Below are positions 7,732 to 16,595 of a stretch of DNA of 64,000 nucleotides, in pieces. Each line of letters starts with the position of its first letter. Within the stretch, counting starts at the first letter, position 1. The stretch covers positions 1 through 64,000 of the forward strand of contig JAFTAJ010000030.1 of NCBI GenBank assembly GCA_017458585.1, read 5' to 3'. The notes beneath the pieces are model-generated. The model saw nothing but the letters and a program-made list of their open reading frames with translations. It searched no databases and was not told the DNA's origin. A program made the translations under genes and the position numbers. The DNA is from Bacteroidaceae bacterium (GTDB lineage: Bacteria; Bacteroidota; Bacteroidia; Bacteroidales; Bacteroidaceae).

Positions 7732-8184
7732 ATGGTATATAGCTTCACATACAACGCCACGACGCCCGACCAGCTGCCTGCCGATGAGCAGGAGCTGTGC
7801 GCCAGAGCCCTGGAGGCGTGCGAGGGCAGCTATGCCCCCTACTCCAACTACCATGTGGGCGCCGCCCTCAGGCTGAGCGACGGCAGTGTGGTGACGGGAG
7901 CCAACCAGGAGAACGCCTCCTACCCTTGCGGCACGTGTGCTGAGCGCACCGCCCTCCACTATGCGCAGAGTGCCCACCCTACCCTAACGGTGGATGCCAT
8001 CGCTGTTGCAGCAAAGTCATCCTCACGGCCGGCAACAAAGCTGCCCTTCCCATGCGGCCTTTGCCGACAAGCATTGCTGGAAGCCGAGCAGCGACAGAAC
8101 ACACCAATAAAGATAATCGTGGCAACATCAAAGGAGGCTATGGTATTCCCCTCCGCCGCCTGTTTGCTGCCGTTTGCATTTTAG
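7732..8184 (+). CDS. cdd: Cytidine deaminase
   Basis: 150 residues. Hydrolytic deamination of cytidine and deoxycytidine in pyrimidine salvage, cytoplasmic. The zinc and catalytic motifs are both present: the C-A-E of PCGTCAERTALHYA and the P-C-x-x-C of FPCGLCRQALLEAE. GANQENASYPCG is the substrate-binding lead-in. Length is usual for homotetrameric CDA. The start three bases after the preceding stop suggests co-transcription with the small secreted protein gene; a terminator follows at 8217. Confidence 0.93.
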   Translation: MVYSFTYNATTPDQLPADEQELCARALEACEGSYAPYSNYHVGAALRLSDGSVVTGANQENASYPCGTCAERTALHYAQSAHPTLTVDAIAVAAKSSSRPATKLPFPCGLCRQALLEAEQRQNTPIKIIVATSKEAMVFPSAACLLPFAF

Positions 8185-8216
8185 AGCCTACCCCACAATA
8201 AACTTTTTTAGATGCC

Positions 8217-8239
8217 GCGTGCCTTTTGGCACGCTTTTT
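8217..8239 (+). terminator. Rho-independent terminator after cdd
   Basis: GCGTGCC TTTT GGCACGC followed by TTTTT; a perfect 7-bp stem. Confidence 0.85.
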
Positions 8240-8285
8240 GCATACGCAGTGGCGTACACAATAGACTGAAAAAACACATATTATT

Positions 8286-8864
8286 ATGAAAAAGAATAAG
8301 AAAGTTCGAGAGACTGAGAACCTAGAGACGAGAGACGAGAGTCGAGAGCTTGAAAGTTCAAGAGTTCAAGAGGTTCAAGAGACCGCTGAGGAAGCACAGG
8401 AACTGACTCCCGAGGAGCGCATAGCACAACTGGAGCAGGAAGTGGCCGACCTCAAGAACGCTATGCTCTACAAGGTGGCAGAGTTTGAGAACTACCGCAA
8501 ACGCACCATCAAGGAGAAAGCCGACCTCATACTCAACGGCGGAAAGAAAGTGATGGAGGCCCTGCTGCCCGTGGCCGACGACCTGGAGCGCGCAGAGGAG
8601 AACATTGCGAAGGCAACCGACGTGGAGGCACTCAAAGAGGGCGTGGAACTTGTGTTCCAGAAATTCACCAAGACCCTTGAGGGGCTGGGACTGAAGAAGA
8701 TGGATGCCGTGGGCACCGACTTCAGTACCGACTACCACGAGGCCGTAGCCTTTGTGCCGACTCAGGACGACGAGCAGAAAGGCAAGGTTATAGACTGCGT
8801 ACAAAACGGCTACATGCTAAATGAGCAGGTCATTCGTTTTGCCAAAGTGGCAGTAGGCCAATAA
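8286..8864 (+). CDS. grpE: GrpE nucleotide exchange factor
   Basis: 192 residues. GrpE releases ADP from DnaK. The long N-terminal coiled coil (EERIAQLEQEVADLKNAMLY), the signature KVAEFENYRKRT, and the C-terminal beta domain (TDFSTDYHEAVAFVPTQDDEQ, GYMLNEQVIRFAKVAVGQ) are present. The first 35 residues (RETENLETRDESRELESSR and on) are encoded by a run of ACTGAGAAC/GAGACGAGA/GTTCAAGA words at about 8301-8382 which recurs in spacers and other genes, so the acidic N-terminal tail appears to be an in-frame repeat insertion. dnaJ follows 36 bp downstream; dnaK is not in the window. Confidence 0.95.
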   Translation: MKKNKKVRETENLETRDESRELESSRVQEVQETAEEAQELTPEERIAQLEQEVADLKNAMLYKVAEFENYRKRTIKEKADLILNGGKKVMEALLPVADDLERAEENIAKATDVEALKEGVELVFQKFTKTLEGLGLKKMDAVGTDFSTDYHEAVAFVPTQDDEQKGKVIDCVQNGYMLNEQVIRFAKVAVGQ

Positions 8865-8900
8865 TTCCTTTACAACAGACCTTCATTTATAATTATAAAG

Positions 8901-10082
8901 ATGGCAACTAAGAGAGATTACTACGAGATACTTGGTGTGGACCGCAATGTCAACGACGAGGACCTGAAGAAAGCGTACAAAAAAGTTGCGCTTAAATATC
9001 ACCCTGACCGTAACCCCGGCGACAAAGAGGCCGAAGAGAAATTCAAGGAGGCAGCCGAGGCATACGACGTGCTGCGCGACCCGAAAAAACGCGAGATGTA
9101 CGACCGCTTCGGCCATGAAGGCATCAACAACATGGGAGGCGGTGCATATAGTGCCGGAGGTATGGACCTCAATGACATCTTCAGCATGTTTGGCGACATA
9201 CTGGGCGGTAGAGGCGGATTCGGCGGCTTCGGCGGATTCAGTGGCTTCGGCGGCTTCGGCGGCGGACAAAGAGGCCAGCGAGTGTACAAGGGTGCCGACC
9301 TGAGAGTGCGTATCCGACTCACTCTGGAGGAGATAGCCACCGGTATCACCAAGAAGATAAAGGTAAAGAAACAAGTGGAGTGCCCCGACTGTCACGGCAG
9401 CGGTGCCGCCGACGGAGCCAAGCCCGAGACTTGCTCCCACTGCCACGGCAGCGGCGTAGTCACAAAGACGCAGCAGTCGATGTTTGGCATGATGCAGGTG
9501 CAGCAGGAGTGTCCCGTATGTCATGGCCAGGGCACCGTGATTAAGAACAAATGTAAGCATTGCGCCGGCCAAGGCACCGTGCAAGGCGAAGAGGTGGTTG
9601 AAATCAATATCCCCGCCGGTGTAGCCGATGGCATGGTGGTCAACTGCCCAGGCAAAGGCAACGCAGCACCTCACAACGGCATCGCTGGCGACATACAGGT
9701 GATCATTGCCGAGACACCCAACGACACATTCATCCGCTCGGAGCAAGATCTGATATACAACCTGCTCATCTCTGTGGACCAAGCCATACTGGGCGACACG
9801 GTGGAGGTTCCTCTCATCAACGGTCATAAGGCACGTATAAAGATTGACCCAGGCACCCAACCTGGCAAGGTACTACGCCTCAGAGGTAAAGGCTTGCCAG
9901 CCGTGTCAGGCTATGGCTACGGAGTGGGCGACATAGTGGTCAAGATAAGCGTCTATATCCCCGAAAAAGTGTCGCAGGCTGAGAAGCAGGCCATCGAAAG
10001 CGTCAAGGACAGTCCCAATTTCAAGCCCACCGAGAGCCTGCGTAAGAAAATATTTGAGAAATACAAGAATCTCTACGACTAA
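8901..10082 (+). CDS. dnaJ: Chaperone DnaJ
   Basis: 393 residues, type I DnaJ, the Hsp40 partner of DnaK. The J domain is at 1-70 with HPD at 34-36; a Gly/Phe-rich linker of unusually regular [17 protein letters not shown] type spans about 95-125; four zinc-finger repeats follow ([32 protein letters not shown]); the C-terminal substrate domain is intact. It sits 36 bp after grpE, an expected heat-shock pair. No CIRCE-like inverted repeat was seen upstream of the pair. Confidence 0.97.
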   Translation: MATKRDYYEILGVDRNVNDEDLKKAYKKVALKYHPDRNPGDKEAEEKFKEAAEAYDVLRDPKKREMYDRFGHEGINNMGGGAYSAGGMDLNDIFSMFGDILGGRGGFGGFGGFSGFGGFGGGQRGQRVYKGADLRVRIRLTLEEIATGITKKIKVKKQVECPDCHGSGAADGAKPETCSHCHGSGVVTKTQQSMFGMMQVQQECPVCHGQGTVIKNKCKHCAGQGTVQGEEVVEINIPAGVADGMVVNCPGKGNAAPHNGIAGDIQVIIAETPNDTFIRSEQDLIYNLLISVDQAILGDTVEVPLINGHKARIKIDPGTQPGKVLRLRGKGLPAVSGYGYGVGDIVVKISVYIPEKVSQAEKQAIESVKDSPNFKPTESLRKKIFEKYKNLYD

Positions 10083-10121
10083 CCTGTCACAGACCGAGGT
10101 TTGCGTCTAAGTCCAGTAAGC

Positions 10122-11414
10122 ATGGATTATAAGGAGACCATACAATATCTCTACGATTGCGTACCGATGTTTCAGAACGTTGGTGCGCAAGGTTATAAAG
10201 AAGGGCTGGCAAACACGCTGGCCCTCGATGAGCATCTCTGTCATCCCCACCGCAGCTACAAAACCATCCACATAGCCGGCACCAACGGCAAAGGTTCATG
10301 CTCCCACACCATCGCCGCCATGCTGCAATGCGCAGGCTATAAGGTAGGACTCTACACCTCCCCTCACCTGGTGGACTTCCGCGAGAGGATACGTGTCAAC
10401 GGCGAGATGGTCAGCGAAGACTATGTGGTGAGGTTCGTGGAGGAGCAGCGCCCATTCTTCGAGCCGCTGCAACCATCATTCTTTGAGGTGACCACAGCCC
10501 TGGCGTTCAAATACTTCCAAGACATGCAAGTAGATGTAGCTGTCGTGGAAGTAGGTCTTGGCGGCAGACTCGACTGCACAAACATAATTACACCCGCACT
10601 CTCCATTATCACCAATATCAGTTTTGACCACACTCAGTTTCTCGGCAACACCCTCGCACAGATTGCCGGCGAGAAGGCAGGCATCATTAAGACTGGAATA
10701 CCTGTGGTTATCGGCGAGACAACCGAACAGACCAGACCCGTGTTTGCAGCCAAGGCAAGCGAGGTGGGCACAGACATCGTCTTTGCCGAAGACGAACCCG
10801 AGGTGCTCTCCTACAAGAGCAGCATTGCCAGCGGGATGGTGTATCAAACCAAATCGCTGGGACGCCTAAAAGGCGAACTGGCAGGCTACTGCCAACATAA
10901 GAACACCAACACCGTGCTCACCGCCCTGCCGCTGCTACGCAATGCCGGCTTTAACATCAGCGACGAAGATGTGAGAAAAGCCTTTGCCCATGTTTGCGGA
11001 CTGACAGGCCTCATGGGTCGCTGGCAAGTGATGCGTAGAAAGCCCACAGTTGTATGCGACACAGGCCACAACGTGGGAGGATTCCAATATATCGTGCAGC
11101 AACTGCGCAAGCAGGCTGCCAAGAGCGAGAAGCTGCGCATCGTGTTTGGCATGGTCAACGACAAGGACATCTCCACCGTGCTGTCAATGCTGCCCAAAGA
11201 CGCAATTTATTATTTCACCGAAGCCAGCGTGAAGCGTGCCCTCGACGCCCACGACCTGATGCGCAAAGCTGCTGACTACGGCCTGCAGGGACAGCCCTAC
11301 TCCACCGTCAGCGAAGCCTATCAGGCAGCGCTGCGCGACAGCAGCCCAAAGGATTTTGTGTATGTGGGAGGCAGCAGCTATGTGGTGGCCGACCTGATGG
11401 CGGCGGTGCATTGA
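10122..11414 (+). CDS. folC: Bifunctional folylpolyglutamate / dihydrofolate synthase
   Basis: 430 residues from ATG 10122; a frame from TTG 10101 is possible but less likely. The protein adds L-glutamate to dihydropteroate and folates with ATP. The Mur-ligase-type P-loop GTNGKGS is at residues 53-59, and VGLGGRLDCTNI, ITNISFDHTQFLG, IAGEKAGIIK, and DTGHNVGGFQYI are family motifs in the right order. It follows dnaJ by 39 bp in the same direction and may share its transcript. Confidence 0.95.
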   Translation: MDYKETIQYLYDCVPMFQNVGAQGYKEGLANTLALDEHLCHPHRSYKTIHIAGTNGKGSCSHTIAAMLQCAGYKVGLYTSPHLVDFRERIRVNGEMVSEDYVVRFVEEQRPFFEPLQPSFFEVTTALAFKYFQDMQVDVAVVEVGLGGRLDCTNIITPALSIITNISFDHTQFLGNTLAQIAGEKAGIIKTGIPVVIGETTEQTRPVFAAKASEVGTDIVFAEDEPEVLSYKSSIASGMVYQTKSLGRLKGELAGYCQHKNTNTVLTALPLLRNAGFNISDEDVRKAFAHVCGLTGLMGRWQVMRRKPTVVCDTGHNVGGFQYIVQQLRKQAAKSEKLRIVFGMVNDKDISTVLSMLPKDAIYYFTEASVKRALDAHDLMRKAADYGLQGQPYSTVSEAYQAALRDSSPKDFVYVGGSSYVVADLMAAVH

Positions 11415-11524
11415 TGTACGTATTGCATCGCGCAGAAACACCTCATTCTTCTTCATTTTTGAAGTAAAAAGCAATATTTTCTACTTTTTTGCTAGCAAAA
11501 GTTTGCCCTTTCGGGGCAATTGTT

Positions 11525-11532
11525 TATATTTG
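11525..11532 (+). promoter_or_regulatory. galM operon -7 promoter element
   Basis: TATATTTG followed by CC, 30 nt before the ATG at 11562. The word GCTAGCAAAA occurs just upstream (about 11491-11500) and again between promoter and start (about 11551-11560), a possible operator pair. Confidence 0.6.
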
Positions 11533-11561
11533 CCAAGAAATATTTAACTGCTAGCAAAATA

Positions 11562-12647
11562 ATGGATACCATCACAAACAATTTAAGCGGCCTCAAAGCC
11601 GCGGATTTTGAGAAGACAATTGCCGGAAAGGAAGTCAACCTCTACATTCTGAAGAATGCAGCCGGCAATGAGGTAGGCATCACCAACTATGGCGGTGCCA
11701 TTGTTTCTATTATGGTGCCCGACCGCGACGGCAACGTAGCCAACGTCATTCAGGGTCACGACAACATCGACAGCGTCATCAACAGTCCCGAGCCATTCCT
11801 GAGCACCCTCATCGGTCGCTACGGCAACCGCATCGCCAAGGGTAAGTTTCACCTCAACGGCAAGGAGTATAAGGTGGCTGTCAACAACGGCCCCAACCAC
11901 CTGCACGGCGGTCCTACGGGATTTCACGCCAGAGTGTGGGACGCAGAGCAGATTAACGAGCAGACACTGGTGCTGCGCTATGTGTCGGCCTACTATGAGG
12001 AGGGATTCCCCGGTGAGCTGAGCATGGCAGTACGCTACACCTGGACTGACGATGACGAGCTGGTGATAGACTACAGCGGCAAGACCAACAAAAAGACCGT
12101 TGTCAACATGACCAGCCACGGTTTCTTCAGTCTGCAGGGACTGGGCAACCCCACGCCCGATGCCCTCGACCAGATAGTGGAGATAAACGCAGACTTCTAT
12201 CTGCCCATCGACGAGACATCCATCCCCACCGGCGAGGTGCTGAAGGTGAAAGGCACACCCTTTGACTTCACCACCCCCAAGCCCGTGGGACAGGATATCT
12301 TTGCCGACGACGAGCAGATAAAGAACGGCACCGGCTACGACCACTGCTTTGTGCTCAACAAGAGCGAGGCCGGCGAGCTGAGCTTTGCGGCACGCATCGT
12401 AGAGCCTAAGTATGGCCGCACCATGGAGGTGTACACCACCGAGCCGGGCATACAGTTCTACTCCGACAACTGGGCCGACGGCTTCCCCGGCAACCACGGC
12501 GCCACCTTCGGCAAGCACTCGGCACTATGCTTTGAGGCACAGCACTTCCCCGACAGCCCCAACAAGGCTCACTTCCCCAGTGTGCTGCTGCGCCCCGGAC
12601 AGCTCTACACCCAGAAGACTATCTACAAGTTTGGCACAGATAGATGA
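11562..12647 (+). CDS. galM: Aldose 1-epimerase (mutarotase)
   Basis: 361 residues from ATG 11562, chosen because the upstream part of the open frame covers the promoter. It interconverts alpha and beta anomers of galactose, feeding galactokinase. Motifs: VTNYGGAIVSIMVPDR-like N-terminus, LIGRYGNRIAKGKF, NNGPNHLHGGPTGFHARVWD (catalytic His pair), MTSHGFFSLQGLG, GYDHCFVLN, and the C-terminal ALCFEAQHFPDSPNKAHFPS with the catalytic Glu. First gene of galM-permease-galK; the 155-bp gap to the permease holds a REP-like structured repeat. Confidence 0.95.
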   Translation: MDTITNNLSGLKAADFEKTIAGKEVNLYILKNAAGNEVGITNYGGAIVSIMVPDRDGNVANVIQGHDNIDSVINSPEPFLSTLIGRYGNRIAKGKFHLNGKEYKVAVNNGPNHLHGGPTGFHARVWDAEQINEQTLVLRYVSAYYEEGFPGELSMAVRYTWTDDDELVIDYSGKTNKKTVVNMTSHGFFSLQGLGNPTPDALDQIVEINADFYLPIDETSIPTGEVLKVKGTPFDFTTPKPVGQDIFADDEQIKNGTGYDHCFVLNKSEAGELSFAARIVEPKYGRTMEVYTTEPGIQFYSDNWADGFPGNHGATFGKHSALCFEAQHFPDSPNKAHFPSVLLRPGQLYTQKTIYKFGTDR

Positions 12648-12652
12648 GGGAG

Positions 12653-12748
12653 GATTGCCGCTTCGCTCTCGAACTTGCTTACAAGATTTGCACCAGTTTC
12701 GCTGACAGCAAATGCAAGTTCTCGCGACTGCTTCGCAGTTGAGCATTG
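12653..12748 (+). repeat. REP-like palindromic element, divergent copy
   Basis: It opens with ATTGCCGCTTCGCTCTCGA, 19 nt identical to the start of the element at 22109. GAACTTGC (12671-12678) pairs with GCAAGTTC (12714-12721), ATTTGC (12685-12690) with GCAAAT (12708-12713), and ACTGC-TTC-GCAGT makes a second hairpin. It lies between galM and the permease, so it would be in the operon mRNA. Confidence 0.7.
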
Positions 12749-12802
12749 AATATTGACAATTTAAGAATTAATCGAATTATAAACCCTAAAACCTAAAGCA
12801 AA

Positions 12803-14122
12803 ATGACTAAACAAAAAAAGCAATGGGCAGCCATCATCATCATGATTGCGCTGTTTGCAATGATTGCCTTCGTGACCAACCTCTGCACACCTATGGCAAC
12901 CATCATCAAAAACCAAGGCGAAATTTCCAACGTTCTCGCACAGATTGGTAACTACGGCAACTTTATCGCCTATCTCGTAATGGGTATTCCTGCAGGTATG
13001 CTCATTAACAAGTTTGGCTACAAGAAGACTGCTCTCATCGGTCTTGCTGTCGGCATGATTGGCATCCTCATCCAGTGGCTCAGTGGCCAGATGGACGTAG
13101 AGGGCAACCTCACCGGCGTGTTCACCGTTTACCTCATCGGTGCTTTCATTGCAGGTTTCTGCATGTGTATCCTCAACTGCGTGGTCAACCCTATGCTTAA
13201 CACCCTCGGTGGTGGCGGCAACAAGGGCAACCAGCTCATCCAGCTCGGTGGTGTATTCAACTCTACCGCTGCCGTATGCTGCTACATCCTTATGGGTGCC
13301 CTCATCGGCGATGCAGCAAAGGCTAAGATTTCCGACGCCACCCCTGCCCTGATGATTGCCCTCGCTATCTTTGCCGTAGCATTCATCATCATCGCCTTCA
13401 CCAAGATTCAGGAACCCGCACAAGAGAAGCAGGAAGGCCAGTGGGCGCTCATCAAGGGTGCTTGCAAGTATCGCCACTTCGTGCTTGGTGCTCTCGCTAT
13501 CTTCCTCTACATGGGTGTTGAGGTTGGTGTGCCCAACGCAGTGCAGCAGTATCTCACCACCTCTCCCGATGCAGCCACTCCGGGTCTCGGCATCCCTGCC
13601 GCTATCGTAGGCCTGATTGTTGCTGTATATTGGTTTATGATGCTCATCGGTCGTTTCGTAGGTGCGTCCATCGGCGGCAAGGTTAGCAGCCGTGCCCTCG
13701 TGTCCACCGTTGCCTTCCTCGCCATCGTCCTTATGCTTATCGGCGTGTTCGCTCCGCAGGACGTGATGGTCAACATCCCCGGTGTTGACTGGGCTAATCT
13801 GAGCCTTGTATGGCAGGAAGTACCCATCGGCATCTTCGCCCTTATTCTTGTAGGTCTCTGCACCTCCGTGATGTGGGGCGCTATCTTCAACCTTGCTGTT
13901 GAAGGCCTTGGCAAGTACACCGCTATCGCTTCCGGTATCTTCATGACAATGGTATTCGGTTGCGCCGTAATGCTCGCCATCGAGTCTGGCGTTGCTGATG
14001 CCTGCGGCTCCTTCATCTCCAGCTACTGGGTAATCATCGCATGCGCTGCTTACATCCTCTTCTATGCCCTCATCGGCAGCCGTCCCTCCAAGAAGGTTCT
14101 TGAGCAGAAAGAGGAAGAATAA
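12803..14122 (+). CDS. MFS glucose/galactose permease, FHS family
   Basis: 439 residues with about 12 hydrophobic segments, an inner-membrane proton-linked sugar porter. FVTNLCTPMATIIKNQGEIS, GNFIAYLVMGIPAGMLINKFGYKK, and NPMLNTLGGGGNKGNQLIQLGG resemble the GluP/GgtP-type glucose-galactose transporters of the fucose-galactose-glucose:H+ symporter family in Bacteroidetes. Context between galM and galK makes galactose the probable substrate; 30 bp separates it from galK. A long antisense open frame here is only a shadow. Confidence 0.88.
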   Translation: MTKQKKQWAAIIIMIALFAMIAFVTNLCTPMATIIKNQGEISNVLAQIGNYGNFIAYLVMGIPAGMLINKFGYKKTALIGLAVGMIGILIQWLSGQMDVEGNLTGVFTVYLIGAFIAGFCMCILNCVVNPMLNTLGGGGNKGNQLIQLGGVFNSTAAVCCYILMGALIGDAAKAKISDATPALMIALAIFAVAFIIIAFTKIQEPAQEKQEGQWALIKGACKYRHFVLGALAIFLYMGVEVGVPNAVQQYLTTSPDAATPGLGIPAAIVGLIVAVYWFMMLIGRFVGASIGGKVSSRALVSTVAFLAIVLMLIGVFAPQDVMVNIPGVDWANLSLVWQEVPIGIFALILVGLCTSVMWGAIFNLAVEGLGKYTAIASGIFMTMVFGCAVMLAIESGVADACGSFISSYWVIIACAAYILFYALIGSRPSKKVLEQKEEE

Positions 14123-14152
14123 TATTTCTAACAACTAATCAACAATTACAAT

Positions 14153-15313
14153 ATGAAACTTACAATCGACGACGTTCGTTCAAGATTTATCAAGCATTTC
14201 GACGGCACCACCGGTAACGTATATGCTTCTCCCGGACGTATCAACCTTATCGGTGAGCACACCGACTATAACAATGGCTTTGTATTCCCCGGCGCAGTGA
14301 CTCAGGGAATAATAGCAGAAATCAAGCCTAACGGCACCCGCAACGTTCGCGCCTACTCCATCGACCTCAAGGACTACACCGAGTTCAGCCTTGACGATGA
14401 GAAAGGCCCCTCCGCCACTTGGGCTCGCTACATCTTCGGTGTATGCCGTGAGATGATGGCGCTCGGTGTTCCCGTAGAGGGCTTCAATACGGCCTTCGCC
14501 GGTGATGTGCCCCTTGGCGCAGGCATGTCTTCCTCTGCAGCTCTCGAGAGCACCTACGCTTTCGGTATCAACGACCTCTGGGGTGAGAACAAGATTGACC
14601 GCATGGAGATGGCCCGCGTTGGCCAGCGCACTGAGCACAAGTATGTAGGTGTCAACTGCGGCATCATGGATCAGGCCATCTCCTGCCTCGGCAAGAAGGG
14701 TGCCTTGCTGCGCCTCGACTGCCGCAGCGGTGAGTATGAGTACTTCCCCTGGAACCCCAAGGGCTATCAGCTTGTGCTCGTCAACTCATGCGTAAAGCAC
14801 GAACTCGTAGGCTCGCCTTACAATGAGCGCCGCCTCCAGTGCGAGCATGTTGCTGAGGTAATCAGCAAGAACCATCCCGAGGTTAAGTCGCTGCGTGATG
14901 CCACTTATGAGATGCTCGACGAGGTTAAGGACCAGATTACCAAGGACGAGTACAACCGCGCCCACTATGTAATCGGCGAGGTAGTTCGCGTGCTCACCGT
15001 ATGCGACGCCCTGCAGAAGGACGACTATGAGACCGTTGGTAAGATGATGTATGAGACCCACTACGGTCTTAGCAAGGAATATGAGGTATCGTGCGAGGAA
15101 CTTGACTTCCTCAATGACATCGCTAAGGAAGTGGGCGTTACCGGCTCCCGCATAATGGGCGGCGGCTTTGGTGGCTGCACCATCAACCTCATAGCTGACG
15201 GACTTGTTGACAACTTCAAGAAGGTTGTAGTAGAGAAGTTTGAAGCCAAGTATGGCAAGAAGCCCATCATCATTGACGTGGTCATTGGTGACGGTGCACG
15301 CAAGCTCTGCTAA
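14153..15313 (+). CDS. galK: Galactokinase
   Basis: 386 residues, GHMP kinase that makes galactose 1-phosphate (Leloir pathway, cytoplasm). The galactokinase signature GRINLIGEHTDYNNGFVFP is near residue 25, the ATP-binding loop PLGAGMSSSAALE at about 120, NCGIMDQAIS holds the catalytic Asp, and GSRIMGGGFGGCTINL is the third GHMP motif. It ends the galM operon; a strong hairpin with T-rich tail follows at 15341. Confidence 0.97.
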   Translation: MKLTIDDVRSRFIKHFDGTTGNVYASPGRINLIGEHTDYNNGFVFPGAVTQGIIAEIKPNGTRNVRAYSIDLKDYTEFSLDDEKGPSATWARYIFGVCREMMALGVPVEGFNTAFAGDVPLGAGMSSSAALESTYAFGINDLWGENKIDRMEMARVGQRTEHKYVGVNCGIMDQAISCLGKKGALLRLDCRSGEYEYFPWNPKGYQLVLVNSCVKHELVGSPYNERRLQCEHVAEVISKNHPEVKSLRDATYEMLDEVKDQITKDEYNRAHYVIGEVVRVLTVCDALQKDDYETVGKMMYETHYGLSKEYEVSCEELDFLNDIAKEVGVTGSRIMGGGFGGCTINLIADGLVDNFKKVVVEKFEAKYGKKPIIIDVVIGDGARKLC

Positions 15314-15340
15314 TAGATTATTTCCATAATTTGTGGTTAC

Positions 15341-15379
15341 GGGGGAGAGACCGCACTCGAGCCTCTCCCCCATTTTTAT
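15341..15379 (+). terminator. Terminator or attenuator after galK
   Basis: GGGGGAGAG (15341-15349) pairs with CTCTCCCCC (15363-15371), followed by ATTTTTATTT. The next gene starts only 11 bases later and has no recognisable promoter in between, so the hairpin could also act as a leader attenuator for the DUF4252 gene. Confidence 0.75.
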
Positions 15380-15389
15380 TTCCAAAAAG

Positions 15390-15884
15390 ATGAAAACAAT
15401 TATACGCAAGACCCTTACGCTCATCATCATGGCTGTGCTCTGCCTTCAAGCCAGCGCACAGATAGAGTTCCTCAACAAGTACGCCAAAAACGACAAAGTG
15501 AAGGTTATGACCATGGGTAAGGAGATGATTGCTCTGATTGGAGACGACATGCCATCTATCGGCGACATGGACCTTGACGATATTGGAAGCTTGATTAACA
15601 AGGTTGACAATATAAATCTCGTCAACGTCACCGACCAGAAGACCATCGCCAAAGTCCTGAAGGATGTCAACAAGACAGTAAAGAAGAACAAGTTTTCCAC
15701 AGTGCTTAGCGGCAAGGACGATGACATAGACATAGGCATTTATTTCCTACAGAAGGCCGGCAAGTCGCACCTCCTCCTGTCAGGCAACGAGGGCAAGGAA
15801 CTCAACCTTATAATCATGGACGGCACCTTCACTATGGCCGACCTGAGCAATCTGAGCAATATGTCATCCGACGACAGCGAATAA
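15390..15884 (+). CDS. DUF4252 secreted protein
   Basis: 164 residues from ATG 15390; the frame extends upstream through the terminator hairpin and is not used. Signal peptide MKTIIRKTLTLIIMAVLCLQASA, then the DUF4252 pattern: QIEFLNKYAKNDKVKVMTMG, MIALIGDDM, INLVNVTDQKTIAKVLKDVN, IYFLQKAGKSHLLLSGNEGK, and GTFTMADLSNL. The role of DUF4252 is unknown; members are small secreted or lipid-anchored proteins commonly found beside an ECF sigma factor in Bacteroidetes, as here (sigma gene 144 bp downstream). Hairpins flank it on both sides. It closely resembles the paralogue at 17178. Confidence 0.88.
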   Translation: MKTIIRKTLTLIIMAVLCLQASAQIEFLNKYAKNDKVKVMTMGKEMIALIGDDMPSIGDMDLDDIGSLINKVDNINLVNVTDQKTIAKVLKDVNKTVKKNKFSTVLSGKDDDIDIGIYFLQKAGKSHLLLSGNEGKELNLIIMDGTFTMADLSNLSNMSSDDSE

Positions 15885-15916
15885 ACTTATATATAAATAA
15901 GGTATACAGACATTAT

Positions 15917-15955
15917 GGGGAGGGGTCATATAATGCACGGCCTCTCCCCTTTTTT
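15917..15955 (+). terminator. Terminator after first DUF4252 gene
   Basis: GGGGAGGGG (15917-15925) pairs with CCTCTCCCC (15941-15949) including one G-U pair, followed by TTTTTT. Confidence 0.8.
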
Positions 15956-16028
15956 CATAAAAAAGTTGCACCGAAGTGTAATATTATACTATTTCCCGTG
16001 TATATATAAGTGAAGACCAACAAAGACA

Positions 16029-16595
16029 ATGACCGAGCAAACAGTCATACAACAAATACTCAACGGCAACACCGGCGCCTTCCGCCAGATAGTAGAGGCG
16101 TATTCCGACAAGCTGTTCGCCTTCATAGGGCGCATCGTCAAGCAGCCGATGGATGCCGAGGAGATAGCCGAAGACGTGTTGGTGAAAGCCTATCAGCACC
16201 TCGCCGAATACCGCAACACCCAAGCCTCCTTCTGGACATGGCTCTGCAGCATAGCCTACAACGAATCACTCAACCACCTGCGCAAAGCAAAGCCCACCCT
16301 ACTCTACCTTGATGACGACGCAAATACTGTGCTCATAAGCGAAGCAGACAACTTACTGACAGAGCCTGATGCCGACCCACGCATCGACGACCTCAAACAA
16401 GCCATAGCAAGGCTCAGCACCGATGACCGCACACTGATAGAACTCTACTACTACGACGACAAACCAATCAAAGACATAGCCTACATCGTAGGACAATCAG
16501 AAAGCAATGTTACCGTAAGGCTACACCGCATACGCAAAATACTATACAACGATATCAATAAATCCCTGACAAATGAAAACGCCCGAAGAATTTAA
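16029..16595 (+). CDS. ECF-type RNA polymerase sigma factor
   Basis: 188 residues. Region 2 is visible (AFRQIVEAYSDKLFAFIGRI, DAEEIAEDVLVKAYQHLAEYR, FWTWLCSIAYNESLNHLRK) and region 4 (IARLSTDDRTLIELYYYDDK, IKDIAYIVGQSESNVTVRLH, RIRKIL) with a helix-turn-helix. It probably directs transcription of its own cluster. The stop overlaps the next gene, a single-pass membrane protein, by 23 nt, the usual sigma/anti-sigma coupling. No TAnnTTTG is seen directly upstream, which allows an autoregulated ECF promoter. Confidence 0.92.
   Translation: MTEQTVIQQILNGNTGAFRQIVEAYSDKLFAFIGRIVKQPMDAEEIAEDVLVKAYQHLAEYRNTQASFWTWLCSIAYNESLNHLRKAKPTLLYLDDDANTVLISEADNLLTEPDADPRIDDLKQAIARLSTDDRTLIELYYYDDKPIKDIAYIVGQSESNVTVRLHRIRKILYNDINKSLTNENARRI

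Noticed and set aside
12761..14134. Long minus-strand open frame across the galactose permease gene
   Set aside because: It mirrors a high-quality MFS protein and its own product is a low-complexity acidic/His-rich sequence; codon-bias shadow.
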